A stretch of 64,000 nucleotides of DNA from RGIG3701 sp031553595 (GCA_031553595.1 JAVBLI010000016.1:1-64000), one strand, 5' to 3'; counted from the stretch's first letter, positions 1 through 8,470 are shown. Translations and numbers: made by a program. The notes: generated from the sequence alone by a model not told the origin.

Positions 1-29
1 CGCCGCATTTCCTCCGGAATCGCCCTCAT
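1..29 (-). CDS. Possible start of a gene running off the left edge
   Basis: A minus-strand ATG at 29 is preceded by a GGAGAG ribosome-binding sequence at about 7 nt and stays open to the window edge, starting MRAIPEEMRR. Only ten codons are visible, so no product can be named. It has the same orientation as the prophage genes to its right, so it may be the next gene of that cluster. In-frame or alternative starts at 48 and 40 are also open. Confidence 0.2.
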
Positions 30-250
30 TTTTCTCTCCATCGCCCATGTCTATTACCCATCGACGGCACACTGACTCGCCTATATTATTTATCGACATT
101 TAGAAAGAAAAAGAATAGATTAATTAGGGAAATGATCTAGGGTGGTGTTTGGGAGCGGCGGAAAAAAGAATTATTAGTTCGAAAACGATTTTCAATCCTC
201 AAACCACCGGGAATTGAACGAATATCCTACGGTCTCACGTGATACCCCAC

Positions 251-315
251 CCCCGTGTATATACGTGTTTTGATATGCGAACACGATAAAAGCGTAACAC
301 ACGGGTATACAGGGG
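251..315. repeat. AT-rich palindromic region beside the prophage replication genes
   Basis: Nested inverted repeats: CCCGTGT (from about 252) against ACACGGG near 300; CGTGTT (264-269) against AACACG (280-285); and CCCC-G-TGTATA against TATACAGGGG (306-315). A very AT-rich stretch follows at 330-380. No gene is visible between 49 and 539, so with the 397-512 repeats this is the only content of that gap. Confidence 0.4.
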
Positions 316-396
316 AAAGTAACACTTTATATACATTAATATATATATCATATATCTATTTATATAGGCTTTTTGTTATTTGTTTACTAATCGCAG

Positions 397-512
397 ACGT
401 GGTGCTTTACCTGTCCCTAACCTGTCCCTAAAGGTACAGGTTGAAATTTTCATTTTCGTTGCTTCGGGCCCCTGAAGCACCACGTAGGATCAGGTTAGGA
501 CCAGGTTAGGAA
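397..512. repeat. Inverted array of 11-bp iterons; candidate prophage origin or control site
   Basis: Two 11-bp direct repeats CCTGTCCCTAA lie at 410-420 and 421-431, and two 11-bp repeats CAGGTTAGGAC/A at 491-501 and 502-512 in the opposite sense. They accompany an exact 11-bp inverted repeat, ACGTGGTGCTT (397-407) and AAGCACCACGT (475-485). A spacing of one helical turn is typical of iterons bound by a replication or partition protein. The array sits just downstream of the primase-helicase gene and next to an AT-rich tract, the usual make-up of a phage or plasmid origin. An operator or terminator function is not excluded. Confidence 0.4.
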
Positions 513-539
513 CATGTGAGCGAATATCAATCATCGGCA

Positions 540-2849
540 TTATTTCCGCTTCTTTTTCTCAATCAGGGTGACCGTAACCCCTCCATTCTTTTCGGTTAAT
601 GTAACCTGCTTTGTCATTGCCAAGCTATCCAGAATGAAATCGCACTGCTTGTAATCCCCGCCGAATTGATAACGGAGTATTCGTGTCTTGGGAGAGGTTC
701 CCCCTTTTCGTTTCAAATACTCCAGCACTTTCAGCCGGCTTTTCTCGACCTGGGTATCCGCGATAAAACGGTTCGCCAGGTGGATTTTTTTCTGGGTCAG
801 GTACCACGCCATTTTTACGCCCCAGCGGATCGCGTCCTGGGTCATGGTCAGTCTTCCGGGAATGTCCGGCATCCGGTTCTCCGACAAGAGGTAGATCATC
901 GCGAATCGCCTGGCGTACTCCACCGCCCGGCCCCACATGGTGCGGATGATGTTATCGTTCCGCGTGTGCTTTTCTTCCTCCTTGTCGTAAAGCGGCTGGA
1001 GGATTTTCCGGCAGGCGTCATCGTAGGTAATTTCAATGAAGCTCGGGATTTCGTTGCACCGCGAATTCATCTCCACGGTCCGCTGAAGCCAGTGGCCGGC
1101 TTTCTCGATCAGGCTTTCCGGCAGGGGTTTTCGGATTACGTCCGTTTGTCGCTTGGGTGTGTTGTCACCCTGCATGATGAGAATACGTCCCAAGAGTCCG
1201 TTCAGGAGGTCTTCACGCGTGAACGATTCCCAGACGGCATCCGGTACCGAAGTGCCCCAGATCGTCAAACTGGGGGCGTTGACGTTCACCGGCTTGTGCC
1301 GCCGCCGTGTCAGCCCCGGCTGGTAGGAGCCGTCGGCGGTTTTGAACATCTCCAGGATCGTTCCGATGAGCATGGAGCGGTGATCGTTTTTGCTGGTGAC
1401 GATCCCCTTCAGGTATTTGCCGATTTCATCCCACAGAAGGCCGCCGGATCCGCCGGTCGATTCCAGCCAGTCTTCCAGGCCCTGGTAGGTGTCCGGGCGC
1501 TCGGCGATAAAGGTGAAGTCCCGGCCCTTGCAGTCCAGCCGCCGCTCGGCTTCCTGGAAAAGGCGTTTGACCACATCCCGGCCCGCCGATTTTCCGCAGC
1601 CGGAATCGACGATCCCCAGCAGGTACACCGCCGCCAGCGCCCCGGTTTCGTCGCACACGTTCCGCCCCGCCAGGATCGCCTGGGCCGCGATCGCGGAACC
1701 CAGGGCCAGCACCGGCTGGAGCTTGTGCGAAACGGAATTGATATACTCCTGGAGCTCGTTGACGAATCCCGGCACACGCATCAGCTCGGGCGGGAATTCG
1801 CCGGGGTCATCATAAAGCGAATCGCCCGGATCGTCCGCTTCCTCCGGCTCTTCGACCGTCTCGGCGGTTTCCGGCTGCGTGCCGTGAACGATGAAATTCA
1901 TTGTTTCCGACGCGACCGCGTCCAGTCGCTCTTTCCGCTTCCCGTAACCCCGGTCGATCAGTGTCCGCGCAGCGGCCCGGAAGTCGCCTCCGTGGTCGTA
2001 GAGGGCGTAGAGAGCGAAAAGCGTGTACGTCTTGCCGGCCTCCAGCGGTACCGCATTCGGCGAGAAGACGTACAGCGCGTGATACTCGAAACTGAAATTG
2101 CCCGAGCTGCTGCCCGACGTTTTCCCCGGGCGGCGGTAAAAGTCTTTCCCCTGCTTCCCTTCCAGGAACGTCCAGCCGTGATCCTCCAGGAACCGCCGCG
2201 AGTCGGTCCGTCGGTTGAAATCATCGCCCGGCGAGAGATCCCAGTCTTCCGATGGAAACGCATCGGGGATATGTACCGGAAGCGGTGCCGGACGCTCGGG
2301 AGGGGAGCTTCCCGCCGGCGCTTTGTCCGCGATCGCGGCGTCTAAAAGCGTCGCCACTTCCTCATCGTTGAGCACGGGGAGATGTTCCAGGTCCCCGCTG
2401 ATCATCGTATACCCCGCGGTCGGGGCGCAGAGGAAATACGCCCCCTCGCCGCGGGTTTCGATCAACACGCCGGCCTCATCCGAAGCCAGCTTCCGGCTTT
2501 TGGGCGGGTCGGATTCCATGCGAAACACGACGTGCCGCCCGCCGCGTTGCGACGTCGCCGTCACCAGCCTCTCGGCCAGGGCTTCCGGGATACGCTGGCG
2601 CCATGCCGCGAACGCCTTGCCGCCCTGGTCGAAGTCCAGCATCAGCAGGTTTCCGGAGATGCGCCCGGTGATGATCGCCAGGGCGTCCGCGTGCATGGCC
2701 TGCCAGTCGCTCCAGTCATCCGCCGTGGGCAGTTGATGCTGGTATTTAGCCCACATCACGCAGGGTTTCTTTGATTCCCGCCGTGTGGGAATGACCGACA
2801 GCCCCGCTTGCAGGTAAGCCAGGGCAGCCGTCGTGAGGTGATGTTCCAT
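540..2849 (-). CDS. Phage primase-polymerase/helicase (Prim-Pol + DUF3987)
   Basis: A 769-residue replication protein with two parts. The N-terminal ~200 residues match the bifunctional primase/polymerase (Prim-Pol) fold: an acidic LMLDFD motif (D72, D74), a basic QRGGRHVVFR strand near 101-110 and a GEGAYFLCAPTAGY strand. The C-terminal half is a DUF3987-type helicase with Walker A GIVDSGCGKS (Lys420). Such fusions prime and unwind DNA for phage and plasmid replication. Start 2849 is preferred over an upstream start at 2969 because AAGGA lies 6 nt before it and the Prim-Pol domain begins directly there. It is the last gene of the minus-strand early cluster, with the candidate origin just beyond its stop. 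Confidence 0.85.
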   Translation of the reverse strand: MEHHLTTAALAYLQAGLSVIPTRRESKKPCVMWAKYQHQLPTADDWSDWQAMHADALAIITGRISGNLLMLDFDQGGKAFAAWRQRIPEALAERLVTATSQRGGRHVVFRMESDPPKSRKLASDEAGVLIETRGEGAYFLCAPTAGYTMISGDLEHLPVLNDEEVATLLDAAIADKAPAGSSPPERPAPLPVHIPDAFPSEDWDLSPGDDFNRRTDSRRFLEDHGWTFLEGKQGKDFYRRPGKTSGSSSGNFSFEYHALYVFSPNAVPLEAGKTYTLFALYALYDHGGDFRAAARTLIDRGYGKRKERLDAVASETMNFIVHGTQPETAETVEEPEEADDPGDSLYDDPGEFPPELMRVPGFVNELQEYINSVSHKLQPVLALGSAIAAQAILAGRNVCDETGALAAVYLLGIVDSGCGKSAGRDVVKRLFQEAERRLDCKGRDFTFIAERPDTYQGLEDWLESTGGSGGLLWDEIGKYLKGIVTSKNDHRSMLIGTILEMFKTADGSYQPGLTRRRHKPVNVNAPSLTIWGTSVPDAVWESFTREDLLNGLLGRILIMQGDNTPKRQTDVIRKPLPESLIEKAGHWLQRTVEMNSRCNEIPSFIEITYDDACRKILQPLYDKEEEKHTRNDNIIRTMWGRAVEYARRFAMIYLLSENRMPDIPGRLTMTQDAIRWGVKMAWYLTQKKIHLANRFIADTQVEKSRLKVLEYLKRKGGTSPKTRILRYQFGGDYKQCDFILDSLAMTKQVTLTEKNGGVTVTLIEKKKRK

Positions 2850-2863
2850 CGGGTATCCTTGGG

Positions 2864-3133
2864 TTAAAGCCGTGTCCATTCGTGCCGGCGGATCTGCTGG
2901 TAGATTTCCGGCGAGTACATCCACTCTTCCGAGAGGATGTCGCGGTGGTCCGGAACCCACGACCGGCACGTCATCGCCGCGAAGTCGTAGATCAGGAACC
3001 CGATGATCCGGTTGCCGAATTCATCTCTTTCCAGCATCACCCAGCGGCGATCCGCGTCGGTGAGATTCATTCTCTTTTCCTGGAATGCGCAATGGCATGA
3101 CCGGGCGATCGTCAACACCTGCCAGAGATTCAT
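2864..3133 (-). CDS. Small conserved-looking phage protein, unknown
   Basis: An 89-residue protein not recognised. Its ATG at 3133 overlaps the TGA of the preceding gene by four bases (ATGA), and a GGAGGG ribosome-binding sequence stands just upstream, so translation is probably coupled. The middle contains a run of alternating hydrophobic residues (NRIIGFLIYDF) suggesting a small beta-rich domain. It lies 14 bp before the primase-helicase start and is probably co-transcribed with it. Confidence 0.7.
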   Translation of the reverse strand: MNLWQVLTIARSCHCAFQEKRMNLTDADRRWVMLERDEFGNRIIGFLIYDFAAMTCRSWVPDHRDILSEEWMYSPEIYQQIRRHEWTRL

Positions 3134-4023
3134 GGGTCGCCCTCCCGCCGTGCCGCCGTGGGAAGCTGCGTTCCGGAGAGCCGCACAATCGCGTCGGCAA
3201 TGGCGTCGCGTTTCGACTCGCCGATGCCACGGATTCTGATGCCGTAGTCGTTGCATAGCCAGTCGGCAACCTGACCGCAATCGTCAAAACGCTGTGCCAG
3301 CAACTCGCGAACACTCGGCGTGACCGGCAAATCGATAATTGACGTGGAACGCCAATTTTCTTCCGGCTCGGTATCGTCTTCCGGATTATCTTCCGCATCG
3401 TCTTCCGGATCGTCAGACGCTTCCGTGTTTTCATCGTCAGCGTCATTGCTCTCCACTTCCCCGGCGTCTTCTTCCGGCGTGCCGGCTTCCTCGAAAGTGA
3501 TCCGTCCCTGCATGTCCGGCCCCACGCGGATCATCTCTTCCAGATCAGCCTGGAGCGATTCCCGCTCTTTTTTCGCGGAAGCATAGCGCTGCTTCAGCGT
3601 TTCCTCATAAACCCGTGCGGCGGCAATCGTTTTTTCTTTCGTCTCGATCGCCGTCAGATGTTTCAGCCGTTTTTGGGTAACAAGGTATTCATCTTCCGCA
3701 AGACGTTCGCATTCGGCTTCGGGAAGCTCGCCTTCGGGTGACTCATCGGGAGTGCTTTCCGCAACGGCTTCCGTATCCTCTGTGACCACTACCATTCTCT
3801 CCCAACCTTCTTCAAGAAAGCCGCTGTCGATGTCCGCTTGCAAACATTCTTCACAGCAGTATTCATACATGCGACCGTCTGTGTTTTTCGCCACCTGCCA
3901 GCCGGCAGTGCTGATTTCCGCCAACTGTTCATCACTGAAAATGTCTGAATAGGGACCACCTGCCCCGATTGTTATTTTGCTTCTACAGGTGCCAGCCTGA
4001 CAATATAATACGTTATTTTCCAT
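3130..4023 (-). CDS. Cys-rich/coiled-coil protein with C-terminal helix-hairpin-helix-like domain
   Basis: A 297-residue protein of unknown function. The first ~70 residues hold cysteines spaced like a treble-clef or zinc ribbon (CQAGTC near residue 8, then YCCEEC near 55). The middle (about 100-170) is a charged coiled coil (EETLKQRYASAKKERESLQ), followed by a very acidic linker of Glu/Asp (about 185-225). The last 60 residues (ELLAQRFDDCGQVADWL..GIRIRGIGESKRDAIADAIVRL) look like a helix-hairpin-helix DNA-binding unit. ATG at 4023 has AAAAGGA 8 nt upstream and follows the RusA stop immediately. A nucleic-acid-binding accessory role in replication or recombination is inferred from context only. 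Confidence 0.7.
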   Translation of the reverse strand: MENNVLYCQAGTCRSKITIGAGGPYSDIFSDEQLAEISTAGWQVAKNTDGRMYEYCCEECLQADIDSGFLEEGWERMVVVTEDTEAVAESTPDESPEGELPEAECERLAEDEYLVTQKRLKHLTAIETKEKTIAAARVYEETLKQRYASAKKERESLQADLEEMIRVGPDMQGRITFEEAGTPEEDAGEVESNDADDENTEASDDPEDDAEDNPEDDTEPEENWRSTSIIDLPVTPSVRELLAQRFDDCGQVADWLCNDYGIRIRGIGESKRDAIADAIVRLSGTQLPTAARREGDP

Positions 4024-4503
4024 CTAAAAATCCTTTTCATCTAAAACCCAAACTTTAATTCGCACGCCGACGCGGACACCGCCGTCCGCATACATCTTGC
4101 GTGATCCCATATCCTGGACAACCTGGCTGTCATCCTCGAAAACAATCCCAGTCAGCGCATCGTTGACCGCCCGCACCAGTTTGTCCAGGTCGGGGCGTGT
4201 TCCGGGCATCGCCCGCCACTGGGAAGACGGGCAGCCCGTTTTGGTGTGGTGCCCCTTGGGGCGGCGGAAGAAGAAAACATACTCCACCGCCACGCCACGC
4301 CCGCGGGTGATCATCGGGTCCGCGTCCCTCCGGGCGTAAAGCCCGATGAGCTTCCGCCAGGCGTTGAGCTTTCCCGCGTTGGACGGGATCGTGTAAATCC
4401 TGCCCGTGTATTGGTTCCGCACGTGCTTCATGCTGCCTTGCGGTACCGGGCTGTCTTTCTGGCCGATGCACGCCACGAAGGTATCAAGCACCAGCCGCTT
4501 CAT
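4024..4503 (-). CDS. rusA: RusA-family Holliday junction resolvase
   Basis: A 159-residue protein with the RusA signature: RPDLDKLVRAVNDAL (D105, D107) followed by FEDDSQV (D124/D125), the acidic residues that coordinate Mg2+ in this endonuclease family. RusA resolves four-way DNA junctions made during phage recombination and replication, usually as a homodimer. The length is slightly above that of E. coli RusA (about 120 residues). ATG at 4503 has AAGGAGGGGG upstream and overlaps the previous gene's stop by ATGA, so it sits inside the same operon as the recombinase and helicases. Confidence 0.9.
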   Translation of the reverse strand: MKRLVLDTFVACIGQKDSPVPQGSMKHVRNQYTGRIYTIPSNAGKLNAWRKLIGLYARRDADPMITRGRGVAVEYVFFFRRPKGHHTKTGCPSSQWRAMPGTRPDLDKLVRAVNDALTGIVFEDDSQVVQDMGSRKMYADGGVRVGVRIKVWVLDEKDF

Positions 4504-4736
4504 CCGTCCCCCTCCTTTTCAATCTTCCGGCACTTCCACCGCCGGATCGCGAAGTATTCCGCGAAGGCATCCTTCAGGAGTTTTTCCGCGATCTGATATT
4601 CATCCATGCCCATGTCCATGTAGAGGCTGACCAACTGTTCCGCCGTCCACTGCGGACCGTAGATCATGTTGTCGATGATCGTTTCGACCATCGCTTTCAT
4701 CGCCTGGGCGTCTTCAAGTTTCTTACATGGTTTCAT
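4500..4736 (-). CDS. Small alpha-helical phage protein, unknown
   Basis: A 78-residue protein not recognised. It is predicted mostly helical, with an internal acidic segment (LYMDMGMDEYQIAEKLLKDAF) and a basic tail. A GGAGG ribosome-binding site precedes the ATG at 4736. It overlaps both the preceding zinc-ribbon gene and the following rusA by 4 bp (ATGA), so it is firmly inside the operon. The close coupling to rusA may mean a partner role, which is inference. Confidence 0.65.
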   Translation of the reverse strand: MKPCKKLEDAQAMKAMVETIIDNMIYGPQWTAEQLVSLYMDMGMDEYQIAEKLLKDAFAEYFAIRRWKCRKIEKEGDG

Positions 4737-4933
4737 AACACCTCCGTTTCAAACAATACCGTATCGCCTTCATCCGTCCAGGTAATCATGAACACCTCGC
4801 CGCATTCGTCGCAGATGTGCTCCAGCTCCCCGTGCGGCTCGCCGGCTGTCATCATTTCGAGTTCGTCGATATACACGTAACCGCAAAGCGGACACACCAC
4901 GGCGTCGCTATGCACTTCCTTTTTCGGTTTCAT
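4733..4933 (-). CDS. Small zinc-ribbon phage protein
   Basis: A 66-residue protein with two CxxC knuckles (CPLC near residue 14 and CDEC near residue 41), the pattern of a small zinc ribbon, followed by a short beta-rich acidic tail. The ribosome-binding site GAAGGAGAA precedes ATG at 4933. Function unknown; small zinc ribbons of this kind are common in phage early operons and often bind nucleic acid or protein. Confidence 0.7.
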   Translation of the reverse strand: MKPKKEVHSDAVVCPLCGYVYIDELEMMTAGEPHGELEHICDECGEVFMITWTDEGDTVLFETEVL

Positions 4934-4944
4934 TTCGTTCTCCT

Positions 4945-5250
4945 TCAGGTTATCAACTTCACCACTTCATACGGCGTCCGGACGGTCGTATCGCTCAACC
5001 GCCCCGCAATGCCGTAACACTTCACCACAAACATTTCACACATCACCGTGATCGTCACGCGGCGGGTGGCCAGTTTCGGCGAGTAGAGCGAAAACGCCAC
5101 CGTCGCCCGACCTTCTTTCACCGGTGTCTCGGTACATACATAATGAAGCCCAAGGCGGCTCAACGCACCGCCGACTAGCCGCTCGACCAGCTTCACCCGC
5201 CGCATACATAACGCATCCCTGGTCTTGTCCCAGTCTTCCTGACTCGGCAT
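4945..5250 (-). CDS. Hypothetical phage protein, 101 aa
   Basis: Not recognised. It has an N-terminal helical region (DALCMRRVKLVERLVGGALSRLG) followed by alternating hydrophobic beta strands (ATVAFSLYSP, RRVTITVMCEMFVVKCYG). AAGGAGG stands 5 nt before ATG at 5250. It sits in line with neighbours at 11-16 bp spacing. Confidence 0.65.
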   Translation of the reverse strand: MPSQEDWDKTRDALCMRRVKLVERLVGGALSRLGLHYVCTETPVKEGRATVAFSLYSPKLATRRVTITVMCEMFVVKCYGIAGRLSDTTVRTPYEVVKLIT

Positions 5251-5265
5251 AACGCCTCCTTTTCG

Positions 5266-5724
5266 TCACACGTACATATCCACGATATTCTTGAAAAACA
5301 GCTCGCCCATCGCCCGGTACATCTCATCGCGGCCGGGGCAGGTGATCGTCCCCTGGACCGTTTTTTCTCCATCATGAATGATATATTCCATCCACATGCG
5401 GATTGAACCGTTTTCCTTGTTCACCTGGTGACACGCCCGGATATCCCACAGCCTTCCTTTGATGTCCCGCACGGTGACTCTCGGGAAGGCGTCGTGATCA
5501 AAACGGTGCTCCGCCTCTGTAACAATCCACTGGAACAGTTTTTCCTTGCCGCACGGGGCACCGTCAAACAAGCACCACCATCCACCCTGGCTGTCATCCA
5601 GAATGAAGGACCGGTGCCCGGTAACCAACTGACGGGGATTCTCGAATGGATCGAGAAAGTCATTATAGAACCCTTTAACCATGTCCTGAAAAGCGGCCTC
5701 GGCGCTGTAAATAATATTTTTCAT
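5266..5724 (-). CDS. Hypothetical phage protein, 152 aa
   Basis: Not recognised; a soluble protein rich in aromatic residues (GGWWCLFDG; WMEYIIHDG) with no obvious enzymatic motif. The start at 5724 is chosen over the ATG at 5730 because the AGGAG sequence abuts the upstream ATG with no spacer but is 6 nt from the second one. It lies 9 bp downstream of the SF2 helicase stop, in the same operon. Confidence 0.65.
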   Translation of the reverse strand: MKNIIYSAEAAFQDMVKGFYNDFLDPFENPRQLVTGHRSFILDDSQGGWWCLFDGAPCGKEKLFQWIVTEAEHRFDHDAFPRVTVRDIKGRLWDIRACHQVNKENGSIRMWMEYIIHDGEKTVQGTITCPGRDEMYRAMGELFFKNIVDMYV

Positions 5725-5733
5725 ATTCATCTC

Positions 5734-7578
5734 CTAAAAAGGTAAATCGTCCGAATTCTCTTGCGTGCATTGGGCCTGGAACACGAACGCGGGGCACGCA
5801 CTCTCGCGGTTGTAGCTTGGGTACCGGTCACCCCGGCACGATTCCGTTTCCCAGTAAAGACAATCTTCGCACACGTCCAGGGCGATCGCCAGCAGGTTAT
5901 CATCATAATCACGCTCCAGGCGGACCTCGCGTACCTGGGACATGGCTTCCCCCGGGAAGACGCCCGTGATCTCCGAAAATTTGCTCCCGGCGGTTTCCTT
6001 CACCCGGATCATCGTCGGCATCGCCAGGAAGCCGGCGTCGGCGATCGCCAGCGTCACCTCGACGCTGTCCGGTTCCGGCATCAGGCTCCGCTGGAACCAC
6101 CAGGACGAAAACTTCTTTTTCGCGTAGCCGTCATGCTCGGGGCATATCCACTCGCGAAACGTCTTGTAATCTTCCGTCGAATACTCCACGCGGATCGTCG
6201 GCACGGCGTCCGGGTTATTGCGTTTTTCGTGGCGGTAATATCCCACCGCGATCACGGCGTGCTCCGTCTCCGTCACCTGCCCCGTCAGGACGCCCTTGTC
6301 GCTGGCGGTCTCGGTGTACTTCTCTTTCGGCTCCCAGAGCGTGTACAAGAGGAACTGGCACTCCTTGCACACCCGGGACGCCGCCACGTTCACCGTGCGG
6401 CATTGCGGGCACACCACGACCGGAGCCGTCCCGCGCCCCGGCTGGCCCGGCTGGCGGATGGTGATGTTATCCACCGGGCCGTGACGCAGGATGTTCTCGC
6501 CGTAGTCCAGCACCAGGCAGTGCTTTTTTTCGGCGTGGATCCGCAGCCCGCGACCCACCATCTGGTAGTAAAGCCCCGGCGACATGGTCGGGCGCACCAG
6601 GGCGATGCAATCGACGTTGGGGGCGTCGAAGCCCGTGGTCAGCACGTTGACGTTCACCAGGTACTTCAGCCGCGGCTGCTTCTCGCCGAAAAGGTCTCGC
6701 TGGACTTCCTCGCCCCGGAAGCGTGCCAGCAGTTCCGCCCGATAATGCGACGGCGTCATGCCGGTGACGATCCCGACTTCCTCGCCGGTGCGTTTTTGCA
6801 GCAGTTGCGCGATCGCTTCGGCGTGACTGACACAGGCCGCGAAGATCAGCACGCTCTTGCGGTCGCCGGCATAGCGCACGATGTCGACGCAGATTTCCTG
6901 CAAGCGGAGTTCGTCGCCGAATGCCCGCTCCACATCCCCCGCGATAAACTCCCCGCCGCGGACGCCGATCGCGTCGCAGTTGACGCTGGCCCCCGGCTTC
7001 TTGGTAATCAGGTCGCAGAGGTAACCGCGATTGATCAGCGGGCGGATACCCACCTCGAAACACACCTCCTGGAGGATGCCGTCCGGGGTGCAGATCATGC
7101 CCGAGCCCAGGCGGTAGGGCGTGGCGGTCAGCCCCAGCACTTTCATGCCGGGCCGCACCCGCATTGCCTCGCGCAGGAAGGTCCGGTACCGGCTGTCTTC
7201 ATCGTCGCTCAACAGATGGGCTTCGTCGATGATGACCAGGTCGAAGGCGCCGAATTCCTCCACGCGTTCATACACGCTCTGGATCCCGGCGACGACGATC
7301 CGGTTGCCCGTATCCCGCCGCCCCAGGCCCGCCGAGTACACGCCGACGTCCAGCCCCGCATCCATCGCGCGCAGCTTGTCGACCGACTGCTCCAGGAGCT
7401 CCTTGACGTGAGCCAGGACGCACACCCGCCCCCACGCGGACGTGCGGCGGCACACCTCCGCGATGACGGGCGTTTTGCCGCCGCCGGTGGGGATGACGAT
7501 GCACGGGTTGCCCGGCTTTTCGCGGAAGTAGCGGAACGCGGCCTCGACCGCCGCCTGCTGATAATCGCGGAGTTTCAT
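5734..7578 (-). CDS. SF2 DEAD/DEAH-box helicase with C-terminal zinc ribbon
   Basis: A 614-residue superfamily 2 helicase. Visible motifs: I IPTGGGKT (Lys35), II DEAH near residue 117, III LTATPYR, and a helicase C domain ending in QMVGRGLR (motif VI). After the two RecA domains come a zinc ribbon (CPQC..CKEC, about 385-405) and a C-terminal region with a second Cys-rich knuckle (CEDC..C..C). The architecture matches phage-encoded restriction-type/RadD-like helicases that remodel forks and recombination intermediates. ATG at 7578 is preceded by a 7-bp-period tandem repeat, so the operon may be broken or differently transcribed at this point. Confidence 0.9.
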   Translation of the reverse strand: MKLRDYQQAAVEAAFRYFREKPGNPCIVIPTGGGKTPVIAEVCRRTSAWGRVCVLAHVKELLEQSVDKLRAMDAGLDVGVYSAGLGRRDTGNRIVVAGIQSVYERVEEFGAFDLVIIDEAHLLSDDEDSRYRTFLREAMRVRPGMKVLGLTATPYRLGSGMICTPDGILQEVCFEVGIRPLINRGYLCDLITKKPGASVNCDAIGVRGGEFIAGDVERAFGDELRLQEICVDIVRYAGDRKSVLIFAACVSHAEAIAQLLQKRTGEEVGIVTGMTPSHYRAELLARFRGEEVQRDLFGEKQPRLKYLVNVNVLTTGFDAPNVDCIALVRPTMSPGLYYQMVGRGLRIHAEKKHCLVLDYGENILRHGPVDNITIRQPGQPGRGTAPVVVCPQCRTVNVAASRVCKECQFLLYTLWEPKEKYTETASDKGVLTGQVTETEHAVIAVGYYRHEKRNNPDAVPTIRVEYSTEDYKTFREWICPEHDGYAKKKFSSWWFQRSLMPEPDSVEVTLAIADAGFLAMPTMIRVKETAGSKFSEITGVFPGEAMSQVREVRLERDYDDNLLAIALDVCEDCLYWETESCRGDRYPSYNRESACPAFVFQAQCTQENSDDLPF

Positions 7579-7581
7579 GGG

Positions 7582-7616
7582 AAGGGGATGGGGGTTAGTG
7601 GATAGGGGATAGGGAA
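7582..7616. repeat. Degenerate 7-bp-period tandem repeat
   Basis: GGGGATG, GGTTAGTG-type and two GATAGGG units stand in tandem between the helicase start and the upstream gene. It is one arm only, and belongs to the same period-7 class seen at 10.3, 23.7, 26.0, 30.8, 31.7, 47.8 and 51.4 kb. Confidence 0.45.
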
Positions 7617-7628
7617 GCGTTCAAGGCT

Positions 7629-7958
7629 TCATCGCTCGGTTAACGTGTGGGTTTTTGTTGAATCTGCCTGCCTTTGCTTCAGCAGAATTCGCATCAGCAG
7701 GCTGTAGCCGGCCAGGTCCAGCAGCGTGTCCAGGATACTCTCGCCCGTGCGGTCTTTGCCACCGCCGATGAGGTGCTGGAGACGCCGGATTTTGTCCGAC
7801 ATGCGGACGCCGATCATCGTGGCGGCATCCGAGTCCGGAAACAGGATCGGGGCTTCGAAGGCGCTGTTGCCGTAGCTGCTATTCTTGGCCAGCAGCGTTT
7901 CTTCCAGGGTTTTGACTTCGGCTTTGATCTTCTCGCCGGTCGTCGTGGTTGCGTTCAT
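7629..7958 (-). CDS. Nucleotide-modification-associated (Nmad1/DUF1599, MazG-like) protein
   Basis: A 109-residue all-helical protein matching the DUF1599/Nmad1 pattern: NSSYGNSAFEAP, then RMSDKIRRLQHLIGG, then ESILDTLLDLAGYSLLM. These small MazG-like domains occur in phages and are linked to modified-nucleotide metabolism; the exact reaction is unproven. AAGGAG lies 8 nt before ATG at 7958. Oddly, the upstream sigma-like gene stays open 80 bp into this gene in another frame, a far longer overlap than others in the operon. Confidence 0.75.
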   Translation of the reverse strand: MNATTTTGEKIKAEVKTLEETLLAKNSSYGNSAFEAPILFPDSDAATMIGVRMSDKIRRLQHLIGGGKDRTGESILDTLLDLAGYSLLMRILLKQRQADSTKTHTLTER

Positions 7959-8421
7959 TTAAAATACTCCTTATGCGTAAAATGTCTGCTTGAATGATCT
8001 GGCATATCCGTTGCCGGCTGACGCCGTAGATACGGGAGAGTGCTTTCAGGGGCACGTCCTCCATGTACCGCATCCGCAGCAGGTCCGGGTATCTGGCCAG
8101 GCGTAAGATTTCCGAGACCAGGACGCGGTCTTCCAGGCTCGGAAGACGCATGTCCGCGATCTCGATTTTGGACGGGTCCACCGTCGGCCACGCCCGGAGG
8201 CGTTTGGGCGGTCGGCGGATGTAACAAAGAAAGCGAAACGTGACGTAGGTCACCGGCTGCGTCCGGCCATCATAGCACGCCGCGATTTCCGCCGCCCGCA
8301 AAACGAATTCGTGCAGCACATCATTTTGCAGATCGCGATCGCGGATACCCCGGCGTGCCAGGCGTTGGCGGAACAGGGGGAAATACTGGAGAATCAACGT
8401 TTCGCATTCCTTTGCGTTCAT
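7879..8421 (-). CDS. Sigma-70-like phage protein (region 2/4-like), copy 1
   Basis: A 180-residue protein resembling small sigma-70-family factors. The N-terminal helices (LILQYFPLFRQRLARRGIRDRDLQNDVLHEFVLRA) are like region 2, and the C-terminal RYPDLLRMRYMEDVPLKALSRIYGVSRQRICQII is a region 4 helix-turn-helix. It shares this layout, including the RYPD(L/I)LRM string, with the protein at 10662-11279. GAAGGAAG precedes ATG at 8421. The last ~27 codons overlap the Nmad-like gene out of frame; either a true overlap or an extension caused by a frameshift. A role in phage-specific transcription is inferred; a homing or terminase-type HTH protein is the alternative. Confidence 0.65.
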   Translation of the reverse strand: MNAKECETLILQYFPLFRQRLARRGIRDRDLQNDVLHEFVLRAAEIAACYDGRTQPVTYVTFRFLCYIRRPPKRLRAWPTVDPSKIEIADMRLPSLEDRVLVSEILRLARYPDLLRMRYMEDVPLKALSRIYGVSRQRICQIIQADILRIRSILNERNHDDRREDQSRSQNPGRNAAGQE

Positions 8422-8470
8422 GCTTCCTTCTTTCGGGTTGAGATTGAAAATCTTTCGTGGTCCCGGCAAA

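Noticed and set aside
186..240. String on the minus strand resembling a tRNA T loop (GTTCAATTC) near the left edge, possible second attachment site
   Set aside because: The flanking bases do not pair into a T stem, no acceptor or anticodon arm fits, and it does not match the tRNA half at 16996-17037.
666..2345. Long plus-strand open frame (559 codons) opposite the primase-helicase
   Set aside because: Antisense shadow of a GC-rich gene with recognisable domains; no ribosome-binding site or family features.
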